This document shows positions 16,905 to 23,466 of a stretch of DNA of 36,306 bases, in pieces. The stretch covers positions 1 through 36,306 of the forward strand of contig CAIWRI010000020.1 of the NCBI GenBank assembly GCA_903915035.1, written 5' to 3'. A program made the position numbers and the translations under genes. This DNA comes from an uncultured Nitrosomonadales bacterium. GTDB lineage: Bacteria; Pseudomonadota; Gammaproteobacteria; Burkholderiales; Gallionellaceae. Each line of letters opens with the position of its first letter. Position 1 is the stretch's first letter. Below the pieces are notes generated by a model. It was not told where the DNA came from. It ran no database searches and saw only the letters and a program-made list of their open reading frames with translations.

Positions 16905-16925
16905 TGTAACTGAAAATTAGTTACA
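16905..16925 (-). promoter_or_regulatory. Palindromic operator of the hicAB unit
   Basis: TGTAACT (16905-16911) and AGTTACA (16919-16925) form a 7-bp inverted repeat with a 7-nt spacer, 24 nt upstream of hicA. On the minus strand it overlaps a TACAAT -10-like sequence. Likely site of HicB autorepression; it differs from the CI operator, so the unit is probably independent of CI. Confidence 0.55.
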
Positions 16926-17063
16926 GAATTAATATATTACCATGAAATCTTTGCTATGGCCGCTCTGTCAGGCTCTTCCGCCAGGCGCCTAACCGTGTGC
17001 TGCTCCGCCTCCCAGCCCTTAAAGCAGCTTACCTGAATTTACGTAGGGCTTCGGGGTCTGTTT

Positions 17064-17522
17064 TCAGGAGATTGTGGATATGATTTGATGCCATGCGCTA
17101 AGTTTGTAAAGATTAACATCGGAACTGCCTTTTTCCAGTACGACATCATTGTATGCTGCCTTTCTGAATGATTCTGGAACGACAATATCATCATCAATCT
17201 GGTTGTAAGCCTTTTTCATTTCCTGATCAGATAGACCGTCCTGTCGGGATAGAATATCCGAATATAGTTTTGTATTTGATTTTGCGTGTGCCGCTATCGT
17301 AGACGGGGATAGTGAAAATTCCAGCGCCTGAAATACTGCAAAGGAAATGCCTAGTGCAAGCGACAGGGCTTTATTTTGAGTCATCAGGGCGGCGAAAGAG
17401 GCTGACCCGGACAATAATGAGAAAAAGCGGATTGTTTTGTCCGCTCTATCCCAAAAGCGACTATATCGTTCTAAAACGCGCTCAGCGTAGCGCAAGCAAA
17501 ATAATGTATCGAATCGCGTCAT
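17064..17522 (-). CDS. Two-TM membrane protein, SLATT-like; possible superinfection exclusion
   Basis: 152 residues from the ATG at 17522 (AGGGG upstream); an in-frame start at 17594 is less likely. A helix (RYAERVLERYSRFWDRADKT) leads into two membrane spans (about 31-49 and 52-70), then a cytosolic helical tail rich in charged residues (YSDILSRQDGLSDQEMKKA). The layout is that of SLATT/DUF4231 2-TM proteins, which act as membrane effectors in some nucleotide-sensing defence systems. It lies downstream of cI on the same strand, where lysogenic conversion genes are often found. Family by layout only; a homology search is needed. Confidence 0.6.
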   Translation of the reverse strand: MTRFDTLFCLRYAERVLERYSRFWDRADKTIRFFSLLSGSASFAALMTQNKALSLALGISFAVFQALEFSLSPSTIAAHAKSNTKLYSDILSRQDGLSDQEMKKAYNQIDDDIVVPESFRKAAYNDVVLEKGSSDVNLYKLSAWHQIISTIS

Positions 17523-17619
17523 TAGTACCCCTGCGTGGATCTGGCGGTGGTTTTGGCGGCTCTTGATGCCTTTTTTCCAGATCGTCGCTATCATAGCAAG
17601 TTTTTTTCATATCACGCAT

Positions 17620-18243
17620 TTACCTGAATTTGATCACAGCTTCGCGTACCACGCCGATCACGTGAGCGTCGGCAAGGGGTAGGGTAGGGAACTGCGGGTT
17701 AAGCGGTTTTAAGTACCATACGCCGCCATCCTTGACGATCTGTTTGAAGGTGGCATCCCCGCCGTTCTTTGCAATCACGAAATCACCGGACTGATAATCC
17801 ATCTCAGGCTCGACGATCAACCGCATGCCGGGCGGAAAGCGCGGCAGCATTGATTCTCCAGATACCTCTAGCGCGAACGTATGTCGCTTCTTCGGGTACG
17901 AGGTGGGTATCTGTTCAAAGCTATCGCCTACATGCAGGTTGTCTATCGCCTCGCAGAAATTGCCAGCCTGAACCATGCTTATCAGCGGCACGTAATCGCG
18001 GACGTCGGGGGCTGGCGAGAAGTTTAACTTACCATGGCGCATTGAGCCCTCTCCTGTTGCCAGCCAATTGGCATCGACAAAGAAGATGTTCTGAGCTTTC
18101 ATCATTCCATTTTTTGACACGCCTCGAGATTCCCAGTTATTTACTGTCTGCGGGGTTTCGTCCATCGCTTTTGCGACATTGGTTTGCCCTATTACGCCTT
18201 TCTTTTCAGCGGCAGCGTAAAGCCTCTCCATAGTTTTGTGCAT
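17620..18243 (-). CDS. CI-type repressor with S24/LexA-like autocleavage domain
   Basis: 207 residues. The N-terminal HTH (VIGQTNVAKAMDETPQTVNN, WESRGVS) binds DNA. The C-terminal half is an S24 peptidase with cleavage site A93-G94 (MVQAGNF), nucleophile S131 (VSGESMLPRFPPG) and general base K167 (ATFKQIV). The protein maintains lysogeny and is inactivated when RecA is activated by DNA damage. The ATG at 18243 lacks a strong ribosome binding site; a TTG at 18258 is an alternative. Three operator-like palindromes lie upstream, shared with cro. Confidence 0.93.
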   Translation of the reverse strand: MHKTMERLYAAAEKKGVIGQTNVAKAMDETPQTVNNWESRGVSKNGMMKAQNIFFVDANWLATGEGSMRHGKLNFSPAPDVRDYVPLISMVQAGNFCEAIDNLHVGDSFEQIPTSYPKKRHTFALEVSGESMLPRFPPGMRLIVEPEMDYQSGDFVIAKNGGDATFKQIVKDGGVWYLKPLNPQFPTLPLADAHVIGVVREAVIKFR

Positions 18244-18260
18244 GCTGAAGTATCCCAAAT

Positions 18261-18317
18261 TTAAACAAACTGTTGTTACACAAAATGTTTGACTAAAAAT
18301 TAAACATGGTGTTTAAT
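18261..18317 (+). promoter_or_regulatory. Rightward promoter PR with three CI/Cro operators
   Basis: TTGACT (18289-18294), 17-nt spacer, TTTAAT (18312-18317). Operators: TTAAACA-TGG-TGTTTAA (18300-18316, perfect) over the -10; TTACACA-AAA-TGTTTGA (18276-18292) over the -35; TTAAACA-AAC-TGTTGTT (18261-18277, weak) toward cI. The first two are 24 bp apart centre to centre, as at PL. This is the OR-like switch. Confidence 0.82.
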
Positions 18318-18322
18318 GCGTC

Positions 18323-18583
18323 ATGGACGATAAACAACTAATTGCCACACTTGGCGGAGCTACTAGGCTTGCTGAACTGCTTGGCTTTGATAAAAAAACA
18401 GGCGGGGCGCAGCGCGTGCATAACTGGAAAAAGCGCGGCATCCCTTCTTTCATAAAGCTTCAGAGGCCAGACCTGTTCGCCACGCCAAAGCGCGCCACCA
18501 ATAGCCAAGTAACCCGTCAAGATCTTCGCCCTGATGATTGGCAAGACATCTGGCCTGAGCTGATCGACAAGGAGGCTGCTTGA
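18323..18583 (+). CDS. Cro/YdaS-like antirepressing DNA-binding protein
   Basis: 86 residues. QLIATLGGATRLAELLGFDK then GGAQRVHNWKKRGIPSFIKL is the Cro/YdaS HTH. It is divergent from cI across the operators, so it is the Cro-equivalent that turns off cI and favours lytic growth. The ATG lies only 5 nt after the -10 box, and there is no ribosome binding site, so the PR transcript is likely leaderless here. The C-terminal segment is Asp/Trp-rich. Confidence 0.85.
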   Translation: MDDKQLIATLGGATRLAELLGFDKKTGGAQRVHNWKKRGIPSFIKLQRPDLFATPKRATNSQVTRQDLRPDDWQDIWPELIDKEAA

Positions 18584-18588
18584 GATGA

Positions 18589-18885
18589 CTATTGAACAAA
18601 CCCCAGACGACTTATTTGGTCGTCGTGAAACTGCATCACCGCCACAACATTGCAGCTTGGGACAAGAAGTGTTTGATATTGCAGATTTGTTCGGGTGTCG
18701 CCTTCCATTCGTTGCTCCAAAGCCTCGATTTGTATGTAGTGCGGGTTGCTCCAGTCTTGAGAGCTGCAAAAAACAGCAAGGAATTCTTGGCCGTGTTTCT
18801 GCGTATATCGTGCACCTTCGAACAACTTTCCGGAGTCTGACGAGGCGTTGATTATGACTACAAATTTTACCTGTTTTGTGTTCAT
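18589..18885 (-). CDS. Hypothetical protein on the opposite strand of the early right region
   Basis: 98 residues from the ATG at 18885, with AAGGA six nt upstream. VKFVVIINASSDSGKLFEGA, SCNVVAVMQFHDDQISRLGF reads like a small alpha/beta protein. The plus-strand frame over the same bases (18585-18851) is Cys/Arg/Ser-rich and less protein-like. The gene opposes the direction of cro and the replication genes, which is unusual at this place. No family recognised. Confidence 0.5.
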   Translation of the reverse strand: MNTKQVKFVVIINASSDSGKLFEGARYTQKHGQEFLAVFCSSQDWSNPHYIQIEALEQRMEGDTRTNLQYQTLLVPSCNVVAVMQFHDDQISRLGFVQ

Positions 18886-18966
18886 GGTGATTCCTTTTGT
18901 GGTTGTTGCTGCTGGGGAGTTGCAGCATATCACGGCTGGAATCGCCACCCATTTTAAGGCAGCGCA

Positions 18967-19050
18967 ATGAACACTCGTGATCTTCTCCCGACAACACACC
19001 GCACAGCGAAGCGCCCAGGCGTTGCCGGATTCGCTGATTTACACGCATGA
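18967..19050 (+). CDS. 27-residue possible leader peptide or small protein
   Basis: MNTRDLLPTTHRTAKRPG then VAGFADLHA. AAGG lies 8 nt before the ATG. Its TGA overlaps the next ATG (ATGA), and the next gene has no ribosome binding site of its own, so translation of this frame would supply coupling. Not recognised; its role may only be to deliver ribosomes. Confidence 0.35.
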   Translation: MNTRDLLPTTHRTAKRPGVAGFADLHA

Positions 19051-19253
19051 GCCTCCCCCTGATCGACTGCCGGGCAAAGATCACTGAAAAAACTGACGTG
19101 TGGCTGCGCATCGAATCGCGCCGATCCGGTATCAGTGAAAGCGAACTTATCCGCAATATCCTTCATGACCATGCCTCCCGAAAAATCAATGAAGCCATTT
19201 TGCTATGTAACGCGCTGGATGAACAGGGAATAAGCAGGGATTTAGAGGGATAG
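19047..19253 (+). CDS. Small ribbon-helix-helix-like DNA-binding protein
   Basis: 68 residues. CRAKITEKTDVWLRIESRRS then GISESELIRNILHDHA fits the strand-helix-helix of RHH regulators. It is the first clear rightward gene after cro, at the place of lambda cII. Function unknown; regulation of early genes or of lysogeny is an inference from place and fold. Confidence 0.6.
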   Translation: MSLPLIDCRAKITEKTDVWLRIESRRSGISESELIRNILHDHASRKINEAILLCNALDEQGISRDLEG

Positions 19254-19304
19254 GGAGGGGATTAGCAACAGCAGGAAAGTCGCTGAAAGGCGCAACAAGT
19301 TTAC

Positions 19305-19359
19305 GGGGTGACTAGGCACGTTACCGAAGATGGGAATGCTCCACCCATCGTGTCACCCC
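19305..19359 (+). other. Nested inverted repeat upstream of the replication gene
   Basis: Outer arms GGGGTGAC (19305-19312) and GTCACCCC (19352-19359); inner arms GATGGG (19329-19334) and CCCATC (19344-19349). The right side is nearly continuous and the left side has a 16-nt bulge. No T-run follows. Could be an RNA control element in the leader of the YdaU gene or a protein binding site. Confidence 0.5.
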
Positions 19360-19420
19360 ACCTTATTCACGGAGCATCTGGCTAACGACCGGATTTTTAA
19401 CAGGAGCATTAAAAGCCGCC

Positions 19421-20182
19421 ATGCACTACTACTCATTCAATGTAGCGGATTACCGGAAGGATACCGCCCACCTGAAGCCGATAGAGCATTACATCTACCG
19501 GACTTTAATTGACTGGTATTACCTTGATGAAAACCCATTACCCAAAGAAACCCAAGCGGTTTCCAGACGGTTAGGTTTGGGTAAAGAGAGCGTTGAAGAT
19601 GTGGAAAATGTCCTATCTGACTTCTTTGTTTTAGGTGAAGAAGGGTGGCATCACCACCGCATTGATGAGGAAATTCGCGAGTACCACGCTCAATGCAATA
19701 AAAACAAGGAGAACGGGAAAGCGGGTGGCAGGCCAAGTGGTTCTAAAAATAAACCCAAAGAAACCCAAGTGGTTTCCAGTCGTAACCCAGTCGTAACCCT
19801 AACCAAGAACCAAGAACCAATAACTATAAACCAACAACCCTTATCAACACACACTAGCAACTCTACGGACAGCAGTGCGTGTGTTTCAGTAGGTTCCTGC
19901 GGGAAGGTTTTGATGCAAGCCGGATTGTCAGGAGTAAATCTATCTCACCCAACACTGCTGGCTCTGATAGCGGCTGGAGCTGATGAGAATGAGTTTTCCA
20001 ATGCCGCGCGGATTGCGGTAGGGAATGGAAAAGGGACTTTCGCTTACGTGCTAGGCATGGTTAAAAAACAGCGCGAGGACGCTGCTGGTCTGGTGCTGCA
20101 AAAAGGCGCAATGCCTTCCAAGCGCACGCCAGCCCCTGACAATTTTTCAGAGAAAAACTACGGCACGGGAGGTGCTTTGTGA
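19421..20182 (+). CDS. YdaU-family (DUF1376) replication protein
   Basis: 253 residues. The N-terminal 90 (MHYYSFNVADYRKDTAHLKP, EHYIYRTLIDWYYLDENPLP) is the DUF1376 domain found in phage replication regions directly before dnaC-like genes. A Lys/Gly/Asn-rich linker (NKNKENGKAGGRPSGSKNK) and a Thr/Ser/Pro stretch follow. The C-terminal region (SHPTLLALIAAGADENEF, GKGTFAYVLGMVKKQRED) resembles the helicase-loader contact region of phage O/DnaT-like proteins. Probably the replication initiator or adaptor. It contains the repeats at 19540-19822. The ribosome binding site (AGGAG) is 14 nt upstream. Confidence 0.75.
   Translation: MHYYSFNVADYRKDTAHLKPIEHYIYRTLIDWYYLDENPLPKETQAVSRRLGLGKESVEDVENVLSDFFVLGEEGWHHHRIDEEIREYHAQCNKNKENGKAGGRPSGSKNKPKETQVVSSRNPVVTLTKNQEPITINQQPLSTHTSNSTDSSACVSVGSCGKVLMQAGLSGVNLSHPTLLALIAAGADENEFSNAARIAVGNGKGTFAYVLGMVKKQREDAAGLVLQKGAMPSKRTPAPDNFSEKNYGTGGAL
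19540..19822 (+). repeat. Direct repeats inside the replication gene: possible origin
   Basis: A 27-bp unit beginning ACCCAAAGAAACCCAAG occurs at 19540-19566 and 19753-19779 with one mismatch. Right after the second copy AGTCGTAACCC is present twice in tandem (19778-19798), followed by short AACCAAG-type repeats. Iterons within an initiator gene mark the origin in lambda, so an origin here is plausible. Confidence 0.45.
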
Positions 20183-21000
20183 TGCAAAACGCTTTGAAAA
20201 TTATTGACGCCGATACTGACGCAGCGCCCGTATCAATTGCAAGTTACCTCAACGCGGAAAAGAAATCGAAATCAGAAGCCTGCACGAAGCACGGCGATTT
20301 CATCAGCCGTAACGTGATGGGTTCGATCTGGACGAAATGCCCGGTGTGTACCGCTGAAAGCGATGCTGAAAAGCTGCGCCTAGATGCCGAAAAAACCGCA
20401 GAAGAATCTCGCCGGATATGGCAACGCAAGCTGGGTATGTCTGGCATTCCAGATCGTTTCACCAGTCGCACACTGGAAACCTACAGCGCGAAATCCGAAG
20501 GCCAGCAGCGCGCTTTGAAGTTCGCTTCTGCCTACGCTGAAGGCTTTGCTGAAGTGCTTGAAACTGGCCGCTGTGCGATATTTTGCGGCAAGCCTGGTAC
20601 TGGAAAAACGCACCTTGCCGTCGGTGTTGGCTTGAAGGTGATGGCGCGCAACGGAAGCGTGCTGTTCACAACGGTTCAGCGAATGATGCGCCGGGTGAAA
20701 GATGCGTGGCGCAAAGATTCTGGCGAATCTGAAAGCGAAGTGATCGGCCTTTTTGTTCAGCCTGAATTGCTGATTATTGACGAAATTGGCGTGCAGTTCG
20801 GCAGCGACTTCGAGAAAAATATGATGTTCGACATTCTCAACGAGCGCTACGAGAACCGCTTGCCGACTTTGCTGCTTTCAAATCTTACGGCTGGCGAGGT
20901 TAAGAATTTCCTCGGTGAGCGCGTGTTCGATCGGCTGCGTGAGGATGGCGGCGAGTGTGTTGTGTTTGATTGGTCTAGTCATCGCGGGAGTACAGCATGA
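20182..21000 (+). CDS. DnaC-like helicase loader (AAA+ ATPase)
   Basis: 272 residues. N-terminal CTKHGDFISRNVMGSIWTKC then PVC could bind zinc. Walker A is GKPGTGKT (136-143) and Walker B LLIIDEIG with D200-E201. ERYENRLPTLLLSNLTAGEV is the sensor 1 region and RVFDRLRED holds the arginine finger type residues. It should load the host DnaB helicase on phage DNA. ATG at 20182 or GTG at 20179 (GGGAGG upstream); the start overlaps the previous stop. Its TGA overlaps the next ATG. Confidence 0.88.
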   Translation: MQNALKIIDADTDAAPVSIASYLNAEKKSKSEACTKHGDFISRNVMGSIWTKCPVCTAESDAEKLRLDAEKTAEESRRIWQRKLGMSGIPDRFTSRTLETYSAKSEGQQRALKFASAYAEGFAEVLETGRCAIFCGKPGTGKTHLAVGVGLKVMARNGSVLFTTVQRMMRRVKDAWRKDSGESESEVIGLFVQPELLIIDEIGVQFGSDFEKNMMFDILNERYENRLPTLLLSNLTAGEVKNFLGERVFDRLREDGGECVVFDWSSHRGSTA

Positions 21001-21143
21001 GCCTTGCACAGCGCCTCGCTGACTCAATCGCAGAGCGCGAGCTGGCCCGTGCGCGTGGTGATGATGCTGGCGTAAAAGCCCTGTTCCGTGAAATCGCTGT
21101 GCTGCGCACTCGGATCGAGCGGAAGAATGCGAGGGCTGCATGA
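20997..21143 (+). CDS. 48-residue helical protein
   Basis: SLAQRLADSIAERELARARG then AGVKALFREIAVLRTRIERK: all helix, likely a short coiled coil. GGGAG lies 7 nt before the ATG. It overlaps the stop of dnaC and the start of the next gene by ATGA at both ends, which strongly supports translation. Function unknown. Confidence 0.6.
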   Translation: MSLAQRLADSIAERELARARGDDAGVKALFREIAVLRTRIERKNARAA

Positions 21144-21466
21144 GTTCGCTATGCGTTGGTGCACTTGTTCGCACTTCCTACGGCACTGGGCCATACCGGA
21201 TCACCGAGGTTCATGGGCCATGTGCCTGTGCGCACATTTTGACCCAGATAAACCACATGGGTGAAGATCTGCCGGAATTTGAAGAGCATTTTCATCTGAC
21301 TTGCACTTGGGAAGGTGCCAAATTCCCTGGCAGTAATCACCGGTATGACAACAGCTATCTGAACGGGTACCGAGAGGACGGCACAAATGTCTGGAGTGAT
21401 GATGTGCTGTTTTTTGAAGGTATGGCGCAGGGCGTGACCGGTGATCTGTTTGGGGGGGTGAAATGA
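21140..21466 (+). CDS. Hypothetical phage protein
   Basis: 108 residues, not recognised. GALVRTSYGTGPYRITEVHG looks like a small SH3-like or Tudor-like barrel, and CTWEGAKFPGSNHRYDNSYL carries several polar aromatic residues. GAGGG lies before the ATG. ATGA overlaps link it to the 48-residue gene and to the NinB-like gene. Possibly a nucleic-acid binding accessory protein; this is inference. Confidence 0.6.
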   Translation: MSSLCVGALVRTSYGTGPYRITEVHGPCACAHILTQINHMGEDLPEFEEHFHLTCTWEGAKFPGSNHRYDNSYLNGYREDGTNVWSDDVLFFEGMAQGVTGDLFGGVK

Positions 21467-21900
21467 GCGAGGCAATCATCAACAGCGATGTTTCGCTGCA
21501 AGCATTTATCGGGGATATTCGCGCTGACTACCAGCAGCATAAATTCATCCGGGCTAAATGGGTGAACGGAAAAATCCGCACACTCGATCAAAACTCTATC
21601 AGTCATGCGTGGTATGAGCAGATCGCCCGTGAGTTACGCGAGGATGACACGCTGGGCTGGAAGTGTTTTTCAAAGCTGACTTGCGGCGTGCCGATTTTAC
21701 GGGCAGAGGATGAAGAATTTCGCACTACCTACGATTCAGCAATCAAGCCTATGAGCTACGAAAAAAAATTGGAGATTATGAAATTTTGGCCGGTAACGTC
21801 GATCATGAAAAAGCCGCAGTTGAGCAAGTATCTGGAGGCTATGCAAGCCGCGTTCGCCCGCCGTGACGTGTATCTGACATTTCCGGATCAATGCGCATGA
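21463..21900 (+). CDS. NinB-like recombination protein (tentative)
   Basis: 145 residues. GKIRTLDQNSISHAWYEQIA matches the LDQN...W pattern near the start of NinB/Orf-type recombination mediators, and WKCFSKLTCGVPILRAEDEE, FWPVTSIMKKPQLSKYLEAM complete a protein of similar size. NinB binds ssDNA and SSB and helps phage recombination. The match is to the general pattern, so function is tentative. The next frame begins as ATGA at its stop. Confidence 0.5.
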   Translation: MSEAIINSDVSLQAFIGDIRADYQQHKFIRAKWVNGKIRTLDQNSISHAWYEQIARELREDDTLGWKCFSKLTCGVPILRAEDEEFRTTYDSAIKPMSYEKKLEIMKFWPVTSIMKKPQLSKYLEAMQAAFARRDVYLTFPDQCA

Positions 21901-22163
21901 TTGCAAACTTTTCCGCCTTGGGGTATTCTGCTCGCACTGCAACACATTTGCAGTCGGGTTTGACGACTCGAAGTCAAGGCGGACAGGCCGCTAGCACAAG
22001 CGGCCATTTTTATGTTCGTCAACACGCGCACCCAGTTTGGGCGGCGGTGTGGGAGGGGTTCGCCCCTGCCGGTTCCTTGACCCGGTTCGTCAACCCGCAT
22101 CGCCGCCCTCCTATGTTTGACGACATGCGAGGTCGGTTTAACCAACCGTCAAGGAGTCTCGCC
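21901..22163 (+). promoter_or_regulatory. Structured leader of the antirepressor gene
   Basis: 260 nt with a terminator-like hairpin (21986-22012) and several complementary short segments: TTGACGA (21960-21966) with TCGTCAA (22016-22022), and TTGACG (22117-22122) with CGTCAA (22147-22152), the latter directly before the ribosome binding site. GTTCGTCAAC occurs twice (22015, 22086). The stretch also stays open in frame with the antirepressor from 21897. Attenuation or antisense control of antirepressor synthesis is likely, as for P1/P4-type immunity RNAs. Confidence 0.5.
21986..22012 (+). terminator. Terminator-like hairpin ahead of the antirepressor
   Basis: GGCCGCT/AGCGGCC with a 6-nt loop (stem 21986-21992 and 21999-22005) followed by ATTTTTA. 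A good intrinsic terminator inside an otherwise continuous operon, hence a candidate attenuator. Confidence 0.75.
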
Positions 22164-22766
22164 ATGTCTAATACTACGCCCGCCGTATCTGTATTCAATT
22201 TCAACTCTAACGAAGTCCGCACAGTCTCCCGTGATGGGGCTGTCTGGTTTGTCGCGGTTGATGTTTGCAATGCGCTCGGTTATTCCAACACAAGCAAGGC
22301 TATCGGCGACCATCTTGATGCCGATGAGAAGGCTAACGAATCGTTAGGCTTAGCCGGAAGCCCTGTAAATATCATCAACGAGTCCGGCCTATACGCCTTG
22401 GTGCTGCGCAGCCGCAAGCCAGAGGCGCGCAAGTTCGCCAAGTGGGTCACGTCAGAAGTTCTGCCAGCCATTCGCAAGACAGGCAGTTACAGCGCCACCC
22501 CTGAAGCGCCCAGCATGAAAAACCGCCGCTGGCTGATTTCGTTCGACCACCTTGACCGCGAGTGTGTGCAGGAAATTGAGTGGAACGACTGCGTTCTGAA
22601 ATACCAAGACCTGCCAAAACTGATTCGCGCTCAGGACAACATGATCAACACCGAACTGCTGACCGGGATTATCCACGCCTGCACCGACCGTCTGGAATCG
22701 CGCATCAACAATCAATCGCGCATCACCACAAAACCACAATTTACCGCACAAGGAGTTTTAGCATGA
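22164..22766 (+). CDS. Bro-N domain antirepressor
   Basis: 200 residues from the ATG at 22164 (AAGGAG seven nt upstream). The Bro-N domain spans about 8-110: RDGAVWFVAVDVCNALGYSN, then INESGLYALVLRSRKPEARK and FAKWVTSEVLPAIRKTGSY. The C-terminal 85 residues are helical. Bro-N proteins in temperate phages act as antirepressors or regulators. The frame stays open 91 codons further upstream to an ATG (21897) that overlaps the NinB-like stop, so a longer form is possible. Its stop overlaps the next start (ATGA). Confidence 0.85.
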   Translation: MSNTTPAVSVFNFNSNEVRTVSRDGAVWFVAVDVCNALGYSNTSKAIGDHLDADEKANESLGLAGSPVNIINESGLYALVLRSRKPEARKFAKWVTSEVLPAIRKTGSYSATPEAPSMKNRRWLISFDHLDRECVQEIEWNDCVLKYQDLPKLIRAQDNMINTELLTGIIHACTDRLESRINNQSRITTKPQFTAQGVLA

Positions 22767-23464
22767 ATGCACTTGTAACCTTTAACGGCGGCGATGCCGT
22801 CACCATGACTAGCCGAGAAATCGCAGAGCTGACAGGAAAGGAGCATAAAAACGTGATGGCGGACATCCGCAAGATGCTGGATGAGCTGGGAAAAACATTG
22901 GCTGAATTTTCAGCCGATCTTCCTGATTCATACGGTCGCTTGCAGCCGTGCTTCAAATTACCAAAAGATGAAACCATCTGTCTGATGGCTGGGTATGACG
23001 TAAAGGCACGCATGGCAATTATCAAGCGCTGGCAGGAGCTGGAAGAGAAAACGCGAAGCAACGTAATCGCAATGCCAAACTTCTCAAACCCCGCTGAAGC
23101 CGCTCGGGCATTTGCCGACCAGTACGAAGCAAGATTGCTGGCAGAAAAAACAAAAGCCGAAATCGGCACGCGCCGCGAAGCCACTGCGATGAATACTGCT
23201 AGTCAAGCCGTGAAGAAGGTCACGAAGCTGGAAATCGAGCTGGATAAGTCAATGCAGTACGCCACCGTTAAGCGCATGGAGATGCTTTATCACGGGCAGA
23301 AATTCAATTGGAGATTATTGAAAAGCACTGGCGCTGAAATGGGTGTTGAGGCAATCGAGATATTCGACGCTAACTATGGCACGGTAAAAAGCTATCACGC
23401 CGATGTGTGGCGCGAAGCCTATGCGCTGGATATAGATCCTGTGCCGGAACGCGAGGCTGCGTAA
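22763..23464 (+). CDS. Rha-family regulatory protein
   Basis: 233 residues. MTSREIAELTGKEHKNVMAD then IRKMLDELGK, and ETICLMAGYDVKARMAIIKR with WQELEE are the Rha (pRha) domain. A coiled linker (AVKKVTKLEIELDKSMQYA) leads to a C-terminal domain (NWRLLKSTGAEMGVEAIEIF) of the type found on phage antirepressors. Rha-type proteins influence lysis or lysogeny in some lambdoid phages. AGGAG precedes the ATG, which overlaps the Bro-N stop. The two regulators are thus produced together. Confidence 0.83.
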   Translation: MNALVTFNGGDAVTMTSREIAELTGKEHKNVMADIRKMLDELGKTLAEFSADLPDSYGRLQPCFKLPKDETICLMAGYDVKARMAIIKRWQELEEKTRSNVIAMPNFSNPAEAARAFADQYEARLLAEKTKAEIGTRREATAMNTASQAVKKVTKLEIELDKSMQYATVKRMEMLYHGQKFNWRLLKSTGAEMGVEAIEIFDANYGTVKSYHADVWREAYALDIDPVPEREAA

Positions 23465-23466
23465 AA

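Noticed and set aside
18585..18851. Plus-strand 88-codon frame after cro
   Set aside because: An AAGGAGG lies upstream, but the text is Arg/Ser/Cys-rich and less protein-like than the minus-strand frame. It stays the alternative if homologues are found.
19540..19822. CRISPR-like reading of the repeats in the replication gene
   Set aside because: Only two copies of the 27-bp unit, 213 bp apart, inside a coding frame; no regular spacers and no cas genes.
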